The notes: generated from the sequence alone by a model not told the origin. Shown: positions 1 to 7,552, counted from the stretch's first letter. The stretch: DNA of 7,970 nucleotides from JAPUIN01 sp041580375 (GCA_041580375.1 JBFGDZ010000160.1:1-7970), one strand, 5' to 3'. Made by a program: numbers and translations.

Positions 1-30
1 AAGGCGGCCGGCGCCCGGAGCGCGCCGTGA
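1..30 (+). CDS. C-terminal end of an upstream gene (partial)
   Basis: Frame 1 is open from the first base and reads KAAGARSAP before a TGA at 28-30. That TGA overlaps the GTG start of the next gene as GTGA, the same kind of four-base junction seen at the next two gene boundaries. This is the main reason to think a real gene ends here and belongs to the same operon. Only nine codons are visible, so no product can be named. The frame of the following gene is also open back to the window edge, so the call remains tentative. Confidence 0.45.
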   Translation, partial: KAAGARSAP

Positions 31-1307
31 GGATCGCTTACGTGTGCGGCGACCGGGGCGTGCCGGTCGGGGGGACGAAGGGGGCGTCGATCCACGTGCG
101 CGGCGTCGTGACCGCCCTCGCGGCGCGCGGACACGACGTGCGGATCGTGGCGGCCCGCAGCGATCCGTCCGCGCGGGCGCTGCCGGCCAGCGTCATCGAC
201 GTCGGGTTCGACCGCGTCCTGAAGGATCTCCAGGGCTCGATGATCCAGGGGGGTGCCGACGCGATCCTCGCTTCGGAGACGTACAACCTGCTCCTGAACG
301 TCCGCCTGCACCGGGCGCTCGTCGAGCTCGACCGGCGCTCGCGGATCGACGCGATCTACGAGCGCTACAGTCTCTGGTCGTGGGCAGGCCTGCACTTCGC
401 CCGCGAGCGCGGCGTCCCGCTGGTGCTGGAGGTCAATGCGCCCCTCGTGGACGAGCAGCGCCGTTACCGCACGCTGAGCCTGCTCCCCGTGGCGCGCGGC
501 CTGGAGCGGCAGGTGCTCAGCGCCGCGGATGCGATCGTCGTGCCGTCGGCGGCGCTGCGCGCGTACGTCCTCCAACGGGCCGGCCGGCGATCGCGGGTGC
601 GCGTCATCCCGAACGGGGTCGATCTGGATCTGTTCGGGAGCGCGGCGATCCGGACGGCCGATCGCGAAGCGCGGCGCGACGGACGGTTCGTCGTCGCCTT
701 CCTCGGATCGCTCAAACCGTGGCACGGGATCCGGCATCTCCTGCGGGCGTTCAGGCTCGTGCGCCGCTCCGTCCCCGGGGCGCAACTCCTCGTCATCGGG
801 GAGGGGCCGATGCTTCCGGAGATCGAGCGCGCGGACCGGCGCCTCGGCGCGGACGCGATCGCCCTGTGCGGCGCCGTCCGGCACGAGGACGTGCCGGGCC
901 ATCTCGCGCGCGCCGACGTCGGCGTCGCGCCGTATCCCGATCTTGCCGGGTTCTATTTCTCGCCTCTGAAGATCGTCGAGTACCTGGCCGCCGGCCTCCC
1001 GGTCGTCGCGAGCGGCATCGGTCAGATCCTCGATCTCGTGCGACACGAGCGGACGGGGCTGATCGTGCCTCCGGGCGACGCGCAGGCGCTGGCCGGCGCG
1101 CTCACGCGGCTGCACGGCGATCGTCGCCTGCGGGCGCGGCTCGGGAGGCGGGCGCGGGAGCGCGCCGTGAAGCGCCACGGGTGGTCGCGGGTGGCGGAGG
1201 AGATCGAGACGATCCTCGAGGATCGCGTTCAGGGCGGACGCGGCCGGGCACGGAGCGGCCGAAGTGCCGGAACGCGGCCTCCGGCTCTGGCGGGGACGAT
1301 CCGATGA
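27..1307 (+). CDS. GT4 family glycosyltransferase
   Basis: A 426-residue GT-B fold glycosyltransferase of the RfaB/GPGTF (family GT4) type. It is expected to move a sugar from a nucleotide-sugar donor to a lipid- or glycan-linked acceptor on the cytoplasmic side of the inner membrane. The N-terminal acceptor domain starts MRIAYVCGD and has a glycine-rich GTKGASIHV stretch at 16-24. The donor domain follows from about residue 195: IPNGVDLDLF at 194-203, LGSLKPWHG at 226-234, IGEGP at 257-261 and FYFSPLKIVEYLAAG at 309-323. The GT4 EX7E motif keeps its second Glu (E318) but has Tyr310 in place of the first, as in other members with an FYFSPLK motif. The GTG start at 27 is chosen because it gives a canonical N-terminus and follows GGAG at 17-20 by six bases. 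The last ~25 residues are Arg/Gly-rich and probably disordered. The stop overlaps the ABC gene start. Acceptor and linkage are unknown. Confidence 0.9.
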   Translation: MRIAYVCGDRGVPVGGTKGASIHVRGVVTALAARGHDVRIVAARSDPSARALPASVIDVGFDRVLKDLQGSMIQGGADAILASETYNLLLNVRLHRALVELDRRSRIDAIYERYSLWSWAGLHFARERGVPLVLEVNAPLVDEQRRYRTLSLLPVARGLERQVLSAADAIVVPSAALRAYVLQRAGRRSRVRVIPNGVDLDLFGSAAIRTADREARRDGRFVVAFLGSLKPWHGIRHLLRAFRLVRRSVPGAQLLVIGEGPMLPEIERADRRLGADAIALCGAVRHEDVPGHLARADVGVAPYPDLAGFYFSPLKIVEYLAAGLPVVASGIGQILDLVRHERTGLIVPPGDAQALAGALTRLHGDRRLRARLGRRARERAVKRHGWSRVAEEIETILEDRVQGGRGRARSGRSAGTRPPALAGTIR

Positions 1308-3178
1308 GACTGACGATTCGCCCGCGCGCCGGCGCGCTGCGCTGGAAGCGGCTCCAGGGGGCGATCCGTCTGTTCGTCCCCCACGCACGCAGGAACTGGC
1401 GGCCGATGTCCGTGGCGCTCGCCTGCGGCCTGGGGGCGACGCTGATGCAGGTGCTGAAGCCCTGGCCGATCAAGATCCTGTTCGACGGAGTTCTCATCCC
1501 CGCGGAACGCGCCCCCGCGGCCGGATGGCTCGACGGGATCCTGAGGCTTCCCGTCGACACGCTCGTCGGCCTCGCCTGCCTGGCCTTGCTTCTGATCTCG
1601 ATCCTGTGGGGCCTGCTCTCGTACGGCCAGACCTACCTCACGGCGCGCGCCGGGCAGTCGGTCGTCTTCACGCTGCGGCAGAGGGTGTACGCGCACCTGC
1701 AGCGGCTCTCCCTCGGCTTCCATCAGCGCAAGCGGCGCGGGGACCTGATCATGCGCCTCACGGGCGACATCAACGTGCTGCGCGACATGCTCGTCGACGC
1801 CCTGCTGATGGGGTCCGGCGCGGTCTTCATGCTCGTTCTGATGTCGTCCGTGATGCTCGTCATGGACTGGCGTCTCGCCGCACCGGTGCTGCTCCTCCTG
1901 CCTCTCCTGGCGCTGACGACGTTTCGCTTCTCCTCGCGCATCAGGGAGGCGGCGCGCCGCCAGCGGAAGAACGAGGGGCGCGTCGCGGTGCTGATTAGCG
2001 AGATGCTCGGCGGCATCACGCTGATCCAGGCCTCGGGCGGCGAGGACCAGATGGAGGAGAGCTTCAACCGCAGCAACCGGCGGAGCCACCGGGGCGGCCT
2101 GCGCATCACCAGGCTCGAGGCGTCCCAGGCGCGCATCGTGGAGGTGCTGCTCGCGGCCGGGACGGCCGCGGTCCTCTGGTACGGCGTCCACCGCGTTCGG
2201 GCCGGCGCCCTCACTCCGGGCGATCTGCTCGTGTTCATCTCCTACGTTCACAGCGCGTTCCGCCCGATGCGCCACCTGGCGCGCGTCTCGACGCGCCTGG
2301 CCAAGGCGGTCGTCTGCGCCGAGAGGGTGACGGAGCTCCTGCACACGGAGCCCGCGGTGCGGGACGAGCCGGGCGCGAAGAAGGCGCGCCGCGTCGACGG
2401 CGGCATCGAGCTCAACCGTGTCTCCTTCCGGTACGGCGAGGGGCGCGAGGTGCTGCACCGGGTGAGCCTCGCGATCGAGCCGGGGCGCTTCGTCGGTCTC
2501 GCGGGACCGAGCGGCGCCGGCAAGTCGACGCTCCTCGCCCTTCTCCTGCGGCTGTACGACCCGCAGGAGGGGCGCATCCTCCTGGACGGACGGGATCTGC
2601 GCCGCTACACGGTCCAGTCGCTGCGCGACCGGATGGCGGTCGTGCTTCAGGATCCCCTGCTGTTCGGGTCGACGATCCGCGACAACATCGCCTTCGCCCG
2701 GCCGAAGGCGACCGACGACGAGATCGAGCGGGCCGCCCGCCTGGCCAACGCGCACGACTTCATCAACGCCCTGCCCGAGGGCTACGGCACCTCGCTGGCC
2801 GAATCCGGCGCGGGACTGTCCGGCGGCCAGCGCCAGCGGATCTCGATCGCGCGCGCTTTTCTGCGGGACGCGCCCATCCTCTTAATGGACGAGCCGACGT
2901 TCGGTCTCGATCCGGCCGCCGAGGCGGAGGTGATGGACGCGATCGCCCACCTCACGAGCGGGCGGACGACGATCCTCATCGCGCACCGGCTGGCCGCAGT
3001 CCGCCGGGCCGACGCGATCGCCGTGCTGCGGCGCGGGAGGATCGTGGAGGAGGGCCCCCCGGACGATCTCCTCCGCGCGGACGGATGGTTCGCTCGCGCC
3101 TGGAGGCAGCAGGAGGCGGCCGGCGGCCCGCGACCCGTGCCGGACGACGCGGGGATCGTGAGGTTCCGGAGGCCATGA
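1304..3178 (+). CDS. ABC exporter half-transporter (permease plus ATPase)
   Basis: A 624-residue type IV ABC exporter of the MsbA/multidrug/lipid class, with one membrane domain fused to one ATPase domain; it would work as a dimer in the inner membrane. The membrane domain covers about residues 30-330, with hydrophobic segments near 36-58, 84-108, 165-208 and 275-318. The ATPase domain has A-loop Tyr377, Walker A GPSGAGKST at 401-409, Q-loop Gln449, signature LSGGQ at 505-509, Walker B ILLMDE at 525-530 with catalytic Glu530, and switch His561, so it looks fully active. The D-loop reads FGLD (533-536) rather than the usual SALD. The ATG at 1304 overlaps the upstream TGA (ATGA) and has GGGGA at 1292-1296, which fixes the start; the frame stays open upstream only as a shadow of the glycosyltransferase. 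Its neighbours suggest a glycan, glycolipid or other envelope precursor as cargo. Drug export is an alternative the sequence cannot exclude. Confidence 0.93.
   Translation: MRLTIRPRAGALRWKRLQGAIRLFVPHARRNWRPMSVALACGLGATLMQVLKPWPIKILFDGVLIPAERAPAAGWLDGILRLPVDTLVGLACLALLLISILWGLLSYGQTYLTARAGQSVVFTLRQRVYAHLQRLSLGFHQRKRRGDLIMRLTGDINVLRDMLVDALLMGSGAVFMLVLMSSVMLVMDWRLAAPVLLLLPLLALTTFRFSSRIREAARRQRKNEGRVAVLISEMLGGITLIQASGGEDQMEESFNRSNRRSHRGGLRITRLEASQARIVEVLLAAGTAAVLWYGVHRVRAGALTPGDLLVFISYVHSAFRPMRHLARVSTRLAKAVVCAERVTELLHTEPAVRDEPGAKKARRVDGGIELNRVSFRYGEGREVLHRVSLAIEPGRFVGLAGPSGAGKSTLLALLLRLYDPQEGRILLDGRDLRRYTVQSLRDRMAVVLQDPLLFGSTIRDNIAFARPKATDDEIERAARLANAHDFINALPEGYGTSLAESGAGLSGGQRQRISIARAFLRDAPILLMDEPTFGLDPAAEAEVMDAIAHLTSGRTTILIAHRLAAVRRADAIAVLRRGRIVEEGPPDDLLRADGWFARAWRQQEAAGGPRPVPDDAGIVRFRRP
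3168..3178 (+). promoter_or_regulatory. SD-like GGAGG and ATGA stop/start junction
   Basis: GGAGG at 3168-3172 sits only two bases before the ATG at 3175, which itself overlaps the transporter stop as ATGA. The spacing is too short for an ordinary Shine-Dalgarno start, so initiation probably relies on ribosomes terminating on the transporter gene (translational coupling). The only upstream in-frame ATG, at 3085, lies inside the transporter ATPase coding region. Confidence 0.55.
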
Positions 3179-4527
3179 CGAACCGGTTCGATCCGATCGA
3201 CGCGGAGGGGGTCGCCGCGGCGCTGTCGGGCGCCGGGTTGCGGCCGCGGGGAGCCGGGCCGCTCGTACTGGAGCGGGCCTGGCCGGACCGGCGCCGCGGG
3301 CTCGTGGCCCTCTTCGCGGGGACGGGGCCGGAGACGCCGGACGAGCGCTGGAGCCTCGTCCCTCTCCCGGAGGGGCGCCTCCGGGGCGCCGAGCGGCGGG
3401 CTCTGCGCGCGGGCCGGGCCGTCATGCTGCCGGGGCTCGGCGCATTCGCGCAGAGATTCCCCGACGACGTCGCCCTGCCGCGGCTGCGGGAGGCGCTCGA
3501 ACCGTCCGCCGCGCGCGATCGTCTGCGGGAAGCGATCGATGAGCGCTTCGGGATCGCGGGTGAGGTGACGACGCGCGTGCTCGGCTACCGGCCGCTGAAG
3601 CGTTCCGTCATCGAGTACGAAGTCGGGACGCCGGGCGGCGGTCGGCGGTCGTTCATCGCCAAGTGCTACCGCGAGGGCCGGGACGACGCGACGTGGCTGT
3701 CGCACGGTCTGCTGTTGGGCGCGTCGCGGAGGGGGCGGGCCGCGGCGCCGGTCGTGGCGCACCCGCTCGGGCGTGTCTTCGAGTGGCGGATGCTCCTGTG
3801 GCGGCGCCGTCCCGGCCGGCCGTTCATCGGCATGCTGAACGAGCCCGGCGGCGCCGTCTCCGCGCGGTCGATCGGCCGCGCGCTCGCCGGGCTGCACGGC
3901 AGCGGCGCGCCCTGGACGAAGGAGCATCCGATCGCGTCCGAGCTGCTCTCGACGGGACGCTGGGTGGAGGCGGCGTCGGGCGCGCATCCTTTCCTGCGGC
4001 GCCTGCTCGCGGCGGCCGCGCACGCCCTGGGCCTCTACGCCAACCGGATCACGACGGGCCCGCTCCGTCCGGCCCATCTCGATTTCTATGACAAGCAGAT
4101 TCTGATCCGCGGAGACCGGATCACCCTGCTGGATCTCGACACCGCCGGACTCGCCGAGCCCGAGCTCGATCTCGGGAACTTCGTCGCCCATCTGCGGCTG
4201 CGCGCCCTTCAGGGCCTGGCCCGCGGCTGGGAGATCCCGGCCGCCGCGTTCATCGACGGCTACGCGTCCGCGGCGTCGCGGCACGCGCCGGCTGGATCCG
4301 CGATCTGCCGGCCCGTTGCCGATCGGCTGAGGTTCTACCGCGCGAGCGCGCTGCTGCGTCTCGCGTGCGTCTACGCGTTTCGTCCCTGCTGGCGCGGCCT
4401 CCCGGACGTTCTGGCGGAGGACGTCCTGACGATCACCTGTCCACCCTCACGAGGAAGGAAACGAATCGATGCGCGCCCCATGGATGCCGTTCGTACTTCT
4501 GGCCGTCCTCGCGTCCACCTGCCCTGA
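3175..4527 (+). CDS. APH-like kinase (phosphotransferase family protein)
   Basis: A 450-residue protein whose second half has the protein-kinase-like fold of aminoglycoside phosphotransferases, choline kinases and similar small-molecule kinases. A likely ATP-binding Lys lies in FIAKCYR (Lys163). The catalytic loop HLDFYDKQIL (301-310) matches HxDxxxxN, with His301 and catalytic Asp303 kept but Gln308 in the usual Asn place. The metal-binding segment LLDLDTAGL (318-326) supplies Asp320 and Asp322, followed by DLGNFVAHL (332-340). Residues 1-120 form an extra N-terminal region containing FPDD at 95-98 and a basic, Arg-rich stretch; its role is not recognised. Placed between an ABC exporter and an outer-membrane protein in a sugar operon, it more likely phosphorylates a sugar, lipid or other precursor than an antibiotic. 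The start is the ATG overlapping the transporter stop. The last ~28 residues run through the next gene's ribosome-binding site and start, and look like a non-conserved tail. Confidence 0.75.
   Translation: MTNRFDPIDAEGVAAALSGAGLRPRGAGPLVLERAWPDRRRGLVALFAGTGPETPDERWSLVPLPEGRLRGAERRALRAGRAVMLPGLGAFAQRFPDDVALPRLREALEPSAARDRLREAIDERFGIAGEVTTRVLGYRPLKRSVIEYEVGTPGGGRRSFIAKCYREGRDDATWLSHGLLLGASRRGRAAAPVVAHPLGRVFEWRMLLWRRRPGRPFIGMLNEPGGAVSARSIGRALAGLHGSGAPWTKEHPIASELLSTGRWVEAASGAHPFLRRLLAAAAHALGLYANRITTGPLRPAHLDFYDKQILIRGDRITLLDLDTAGLAEPELDLGNFVAHLRLRALQGLARGWEIPAAAFIDGYASAASRHAPAGSAICRPVADRLRFYRASALLRLACVYAFRPCWRGLPDVLAEDVLTITCPPSRGRKRIDARPMDAVRTSGRPRVHLP
4451..4459 (+). promoter_or_regulatory. Ribosome-binding site of the outer-membrane protein gene
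   Basis: The purine run GAGGAAGGA lies nine bases before the ATG at 4469 and is the strongest Shine-Dalgarno sequence in the window. It fixes the start of the beta-barrel gene, directly ahead of a clear signal peptide. It lies inside the 3' end of the kinase reading frame. The barrel gene can therefore be initiated independently of coupling, unlike the genes before it. Confidence 0.75.
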
Positions 4528-5386
4528 GACGGTGGCCGCCGGGAACGGCGACGAACACTGGTCGTTCGAGCTGGGCGTCATGCTCGGACGCCACGACAAC
4601 TACTTCTTCCGGGGCGACGGTCCCGGATCGCCGGCCCCTTCGGCCGGGCTCCTGATCGTCGACTTCGAGGGCGAGGCCTCCGTCGACGCCGGCCGCGGCG
4701 ACCTGACTTTCCTGTTCGAGGCGGGCGGCCTGATCACGAACGACATCGACGGCGCCGACAACGGTCGGGGAGGCGCCGGGATCGAGTACAGCCGTGGCGG
4801 AACGCGTTATTCGGGCACCTATTACATGAATCCGAACCGGATCTTCTCCGAGGACGGTCAGGGGACGTTCTTCGATCTGTCCGGGTACGAGGTCGAGGTG
4901 CGGCAGAAGTTCGGCCGCGGCTTCTGGGTCGGCGCGGCGTTCGAGTCCGACGACTGGGAGTTCGATCCGAGCGAGTCGGACCGCGACGCCGATTCGAGGG
5001 AGATCTCCGCCACGCTCCGTGTCCCGCTGGGCGGCCGGGCCGGAGTCCGCGCCACGGTCCTGACCGAGGAGAAGGACGCGCGCAGCCCCGATCACGACTG
5101 GTCGGGGGACGGATTCGCCTTGGCGCTCGAGCTGCGGCCCGTCGAGCGGGTGCAGGTCTTCGCGCGCTACAAGCGGCGCGAGCGCTCGTACGATCACGCG
5201 CCCCCCACCGACAGCAACTTCCGGCGCGACGACACGATCGAGGACATGCTCCTGAACGTGCGGGTGCTCGTCGGCGACCGCTGGGGGATCCGGGTGCAGG
5301 ACTCGTACCGCCGGGGCGAGTCGACCCGGGCGGACCGGAACTACGACGCCAACCAGATCGCGGCCGGAGTCTTCTTCGTCTTCTGA
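4469..5386 (+). CDS. Predicted outer-membrane beta-barrel protein
   Basis: A 305-residue exported protein. It has a signal peptide: basic start MRAP, hydrophobic core FVLLAVLAS at 8-16, and a probable signal peptidase I site after VAA at 22-24. The mature part alternates polar and hydrophobic or aromatic residues in short stretches separated by acidic, glycine-rich turns. Candidate strands lie near 31-40, 59-70, 78-89, 102-119, 136-158, 176-198, 214-235, 257-281 and 292-305, perhaps 12-14 strands in all. The last strand ends GVFFVF, and a C-terminal Phe is the usual signal for BAM-mediated insertion. No peptidoglycan-binding, secretin or polysaccharide-export (Wza-like) motif was seen, and the family is not recognised. 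Its position after an ABC exporter and kinase suggests an outer-membrane partner of the same pathway, such as a pore or modifying enzyme. That is inference. Many Asp/Glu in the loops could bind divalent metal. Confidence 0.75.
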   Translation: MRAPWMPFVLLAVLASTCPETVAAGNGDEHWSFELGVMLGRHDNYFFRGDGPGSPAPSAGLLIVDFEGEASVDAGRGDLTFLFEAGGLITNDIDGADNGRGGAGIEYSRGGTRYSGTYYMNPNRIFSEDGQGTFFDLSGYEVEVRQKFGRGFWVGAAFESDDWEFDPSESDRDADSREISATLRVPLGGRAGVRATVLTEEKDARSPDHDWSGDGFALALELRPVERVQVFARYKRRERSYDHAPPTDSNFRRDDTIEDMLLNVRVLVGDRWGIRVQDSYRRGESTRADRNYDANQIAAGVFFVF

Positions 5387-5392
5387 TACTCG

Positions 5393-7552
5393 ATGAACCG
5401 CATCGGCTACATCGTCAACGCGTTCCCCGTCGTGTCGGAGACGTTCGTCCTGAACGAGATCCGGGCGATGGAGAGGGGCGGAGTGCGGGTCGCGATCTTC
5501 CCCCTGTCGCGCCGCCGCGACCGGGTCGAGCATGCCGCCGTGGCCGATCTGAGGGGGCCGATCGTGCACCCTCCCCCGCCGGGATGGCGCGGCCTGCCGC
5601 GGACGGCACTCGCGCACGCGGCCGTTCTGGGCCGGTCGCCGGGCGCCTACCTCGCCTCGCTGTGGCGCGCCGCCTCCCGCCCGCGCGCGCTCGCGAAGCG
5701 GCTCGAGCGCTTCGCGCTGTCCGTCTGGATCGCCCGGTGCGCGGTCCGATACGGCGTCGCGCACCTGCACGCCCACTACGCGCGCGAGCCGCTCGAGGCG
5801 GCGGAGAGGGTGCGGCGGCTGATCGGCGTCCCGTACTCGTTCGCCGCCCACGCCAAGGACCTCTACACGTCGCCCGACGCGCTCCTCGCCCGGCGGCTGC
5901 GCCGCGCCCGCTTCGCCGTCGCCTGCCACGCCGGCGGCGAGCGGCGCCTCAGGGACCTGGCCGGTCCGGAGCACGCCGCGAAGGCGATCCGCGTTCCGCA
6001 CGGGGTCGACACCCGCGTGATGCGGGGACACGCGCGCGGCCCGGAGCGCGGGAAGCGGGAGCGCGGCTCGCAGGGCGGACCGCGGGAGGGCGGCCTCGTC
6101 CTGGCGGTCGGCCGTCTCACGCCGAAGAAGGGTTTCGACGATCTGATCGCCGCCTGCGCGGCGCTGCGCCGGGAAGGCCGGGCGTTCCGCTGCGTCATCG
6201 TGGGGGAGGGCCGGCTGAAGGGAACGCTGCGCGCGGCGATCGACGCCGCCGGACTCGGCGATGCGGTCGAGCTGCACCGGTTCGTCCCGCAGGAAAGGCT
6301 GGCCCGACTGTACGCGCGCGCCTCGCTCCTCGCCGCCCCGTCGAAGATCATGGAGGACGGCAACCGGGACGGCATCCCGAACGTCGTCGTCGAGGCGATG
6401 TGCGCCGGCCTGCCGGTCGTGGCGACCCGCGTCGGCGGCATCCCGGAGATCGTCCGCGACGGGGCCACCGGCATTCTCGTGCCGCCCGGCGATCCGGAGG
6501 CGCTCGCTCGGGGGATCGCCCGGCTGCTCGAGCATCCGGACGAGGCCGGCCGCATGGGCCGCGCCGCGGCGGGCGCCGCCCGCGACCTCGACTTCCGGCG
6601 CACCAACGCTCCGCTCGTCGAGCGCTTCCGGGCGATCGCGGACGGGCCGGTCCGCGCCGCCCTCGAATCGGTCGGCGACGCCGCGTGGCGCGCGGGGGGT
6701 CTGGCGGATCAGGCGGCCGAGCGCCTGGGGAGGGCGCCGCGGCGCCGGCCCGAGGTCGAATCGGCCATCGCTCGCTCGGTCGCGCCCGGCCTCGCCGCCA
6801 ACGCCTGGCGTCCCGATCTGGATCGCCTGGCGGCGCGGCGCCTCTGGGACGAGGTGTACAAGTCGCGCCGGATCGCGCTCCTCGCGAAGGGCAACGGCCG
6901 CCATTTCGACGGGGGAACGGTGGACGGAGCCGGGCGCGATCGCCTCAGCGTCCTCGACCTGGGCTGCGGCCGCGGAGGGCTGACGGTGGCGCTCGACGTG
7001 GGCGGACACTCCGTCGTCGGGGTCGATCTGCGCCGGCGCAACTGCGCCGTCACGAGGATGCGGGGTCGGCGCTACGGCTCCGCGCCGCCGGTCGTCGTGT
7101 CGCGCGCCGAGCGGCTTCCTTTCGCGGACGCGTCGTTCGATTTCATCTACTGCATGGAGCTGCTCGAGCACGTTGCCGATCCGGAGGCGCTCCTGCGCGA
7201 GGTGAAGCGCCTGCTCGCCCCCGGCGGCGCCTGCGCCGTCACCGTCGTCAACCGCCTCGCCCACCGCGATCCGCACTACCACCTGTGGGGGGTGAATTAC
7301 CTGCCGCGCGGGCTCGCGCGCCGCTACATCGCGCTGCGCGGCCGGGACAAGGAGGCGGGGCGCGACGCCCAGGCGCTTCACGAGATGCACTACTTCACGC
7401 GCCCCCGCTTCGTGCGGATGGCCCGTTCGCACGGCTTCGAGGTGATCGATCCGAAGGCGCCCGGGGGTGGACCCCGCGGCCTCCTCCACGGCCTGTCGCG
7501 CCGCGCCTCGCTCGGCTACAACACGGACCTCCTGGTGCTCCAGGCGCCGTGA
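5393..7552 (+). CDS. Fusion: GT4 glycosyltransferase plus SAM-dependent methyltransferase
   Basis: A 719-residue two-enzyme protein. Residues 1-~413 are a GT4 glycosyltransferase: FPVVSETFVLNEI at 11-23 (a motif of exopolysaccharide glycosyltransferases such as WcaL/AmsK), HAHYA at 126-130, PHGVD at 202-206, GRLTPKKGFDDL at 240-251, GEG at 271-273 and DGIPNVVVEAMCAG at 326-339, where Asp326 and Glu334 stand for the EX7E pair. A helical, Arg/Ala-rich linker covers about 414-485. Residues ~486-719 are a class I methyltransferase: SAM-binding VLDLGCGRGG at 520-529, VVGVDL at 541-546, FDFIYCMELLEHV at 582-594 and LLAPGG at 607-612. The likely activity is adding a sugar and then O-methylating that or a nearby residue, possibly to cap the chain. 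An Arg/Gly-rich insertion at 211-234 separates the two Rossmann halves of the glycosyltransferase. The ATG lies six bases after the barrel gene stop with no good Shine-Dalgarno, so translation is probably coupled. The reading frame is continuous, so the fusion is not an obvious frameshift product. Confidence 0.88.
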   Translation: MNRIGYIVNAFPVVSETFVLNEIRAMERGGVRVAIFPLSRRRDRVEHAAVADLRGPIVHPPPPGWRGLPRTALAHAAVLGRSPGAYLASLWRAASRPRALAKRLERFALSVWIARCAVRYGVAHLHAHYAREPLEAAERVRRLIGVPYSFAAHAKDLYTSPDALLARRLRRARFAVACHAGGERRLRDLAGPEHAAKAIRVPHGVDTRVMRGHARGPERGKRERGSQGGPREGGLVLAVGRLTPKKGFDDLIAACAALRREGRAFRCVIVGEGRLKGTLRAAIDAAGLGDAVELHRFVPQERLARLYARASLLAAPSKIMEDGNRDGIPNVVVEAMCAGLPVVATRVGGIPEIVRDGATGILVPPGDPEALARGIARLLEHPDEAGRMGRAAAGAARDLDFRRTNAPLVERFRAIADGPVRAALESVGDAAWRAGGLADQAAERLGRAPRRRPEVESAIARSVAPGLAANAWRPDLDRLAARRLWDEVYKSRRIALLAKGNGRHFDGGTVDGAGRDRLSVLDLGCGRGGLTVALDVGGHSVVGVDLRRRNCAVTRMRGRRYGSAPPVVVSRAERLPFADASFDFIYCMELLEHVADPEALLREVKRLLAPGGACAVTVVNRLAHRDPHYHLWGVNYLPRGLARRYIALRGRDKEAGRDAQALHEMHYFTRPRFVRMARSHGFEVIDPKAPGGGPRGLLHGLSRRASLGYNTDLLVLQAP

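Noticed and set aside
17..30. The 14-mer GGAGCGCGCCGTGA occurs at 17-30 and again at 1157-1170
   Set aside because: It is short, made of common GC-rich codons (ERAV in the second copy), and the flanks do not match, so chance or family similarity explains it better than a repeat element.
1229..2755. A 508-codon minus-strand open frame over the ABC transporter
   Set aside because: Same reason: the plus strand encodes a transporter with every catalytic motif, while the antisense product is a compositional shadow.
2782..4284. A 500-codon minus-strand open frame over the transporter end and the kinase
   Set aside because: It spans two plus-strand genes with recognisable motifs and shows none of its own.
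4433..7489. A 1018-codon open frame on the minus strand opposite the barrel and fusion genes
   Set aside because: It mirrors strong coding frames on the plus strand. Long stop-free antisense frames are expected at this GC content, and its translation is low-complexity Arg/Ala/Gly/Pro/Asp/Val without recognisable motifs.
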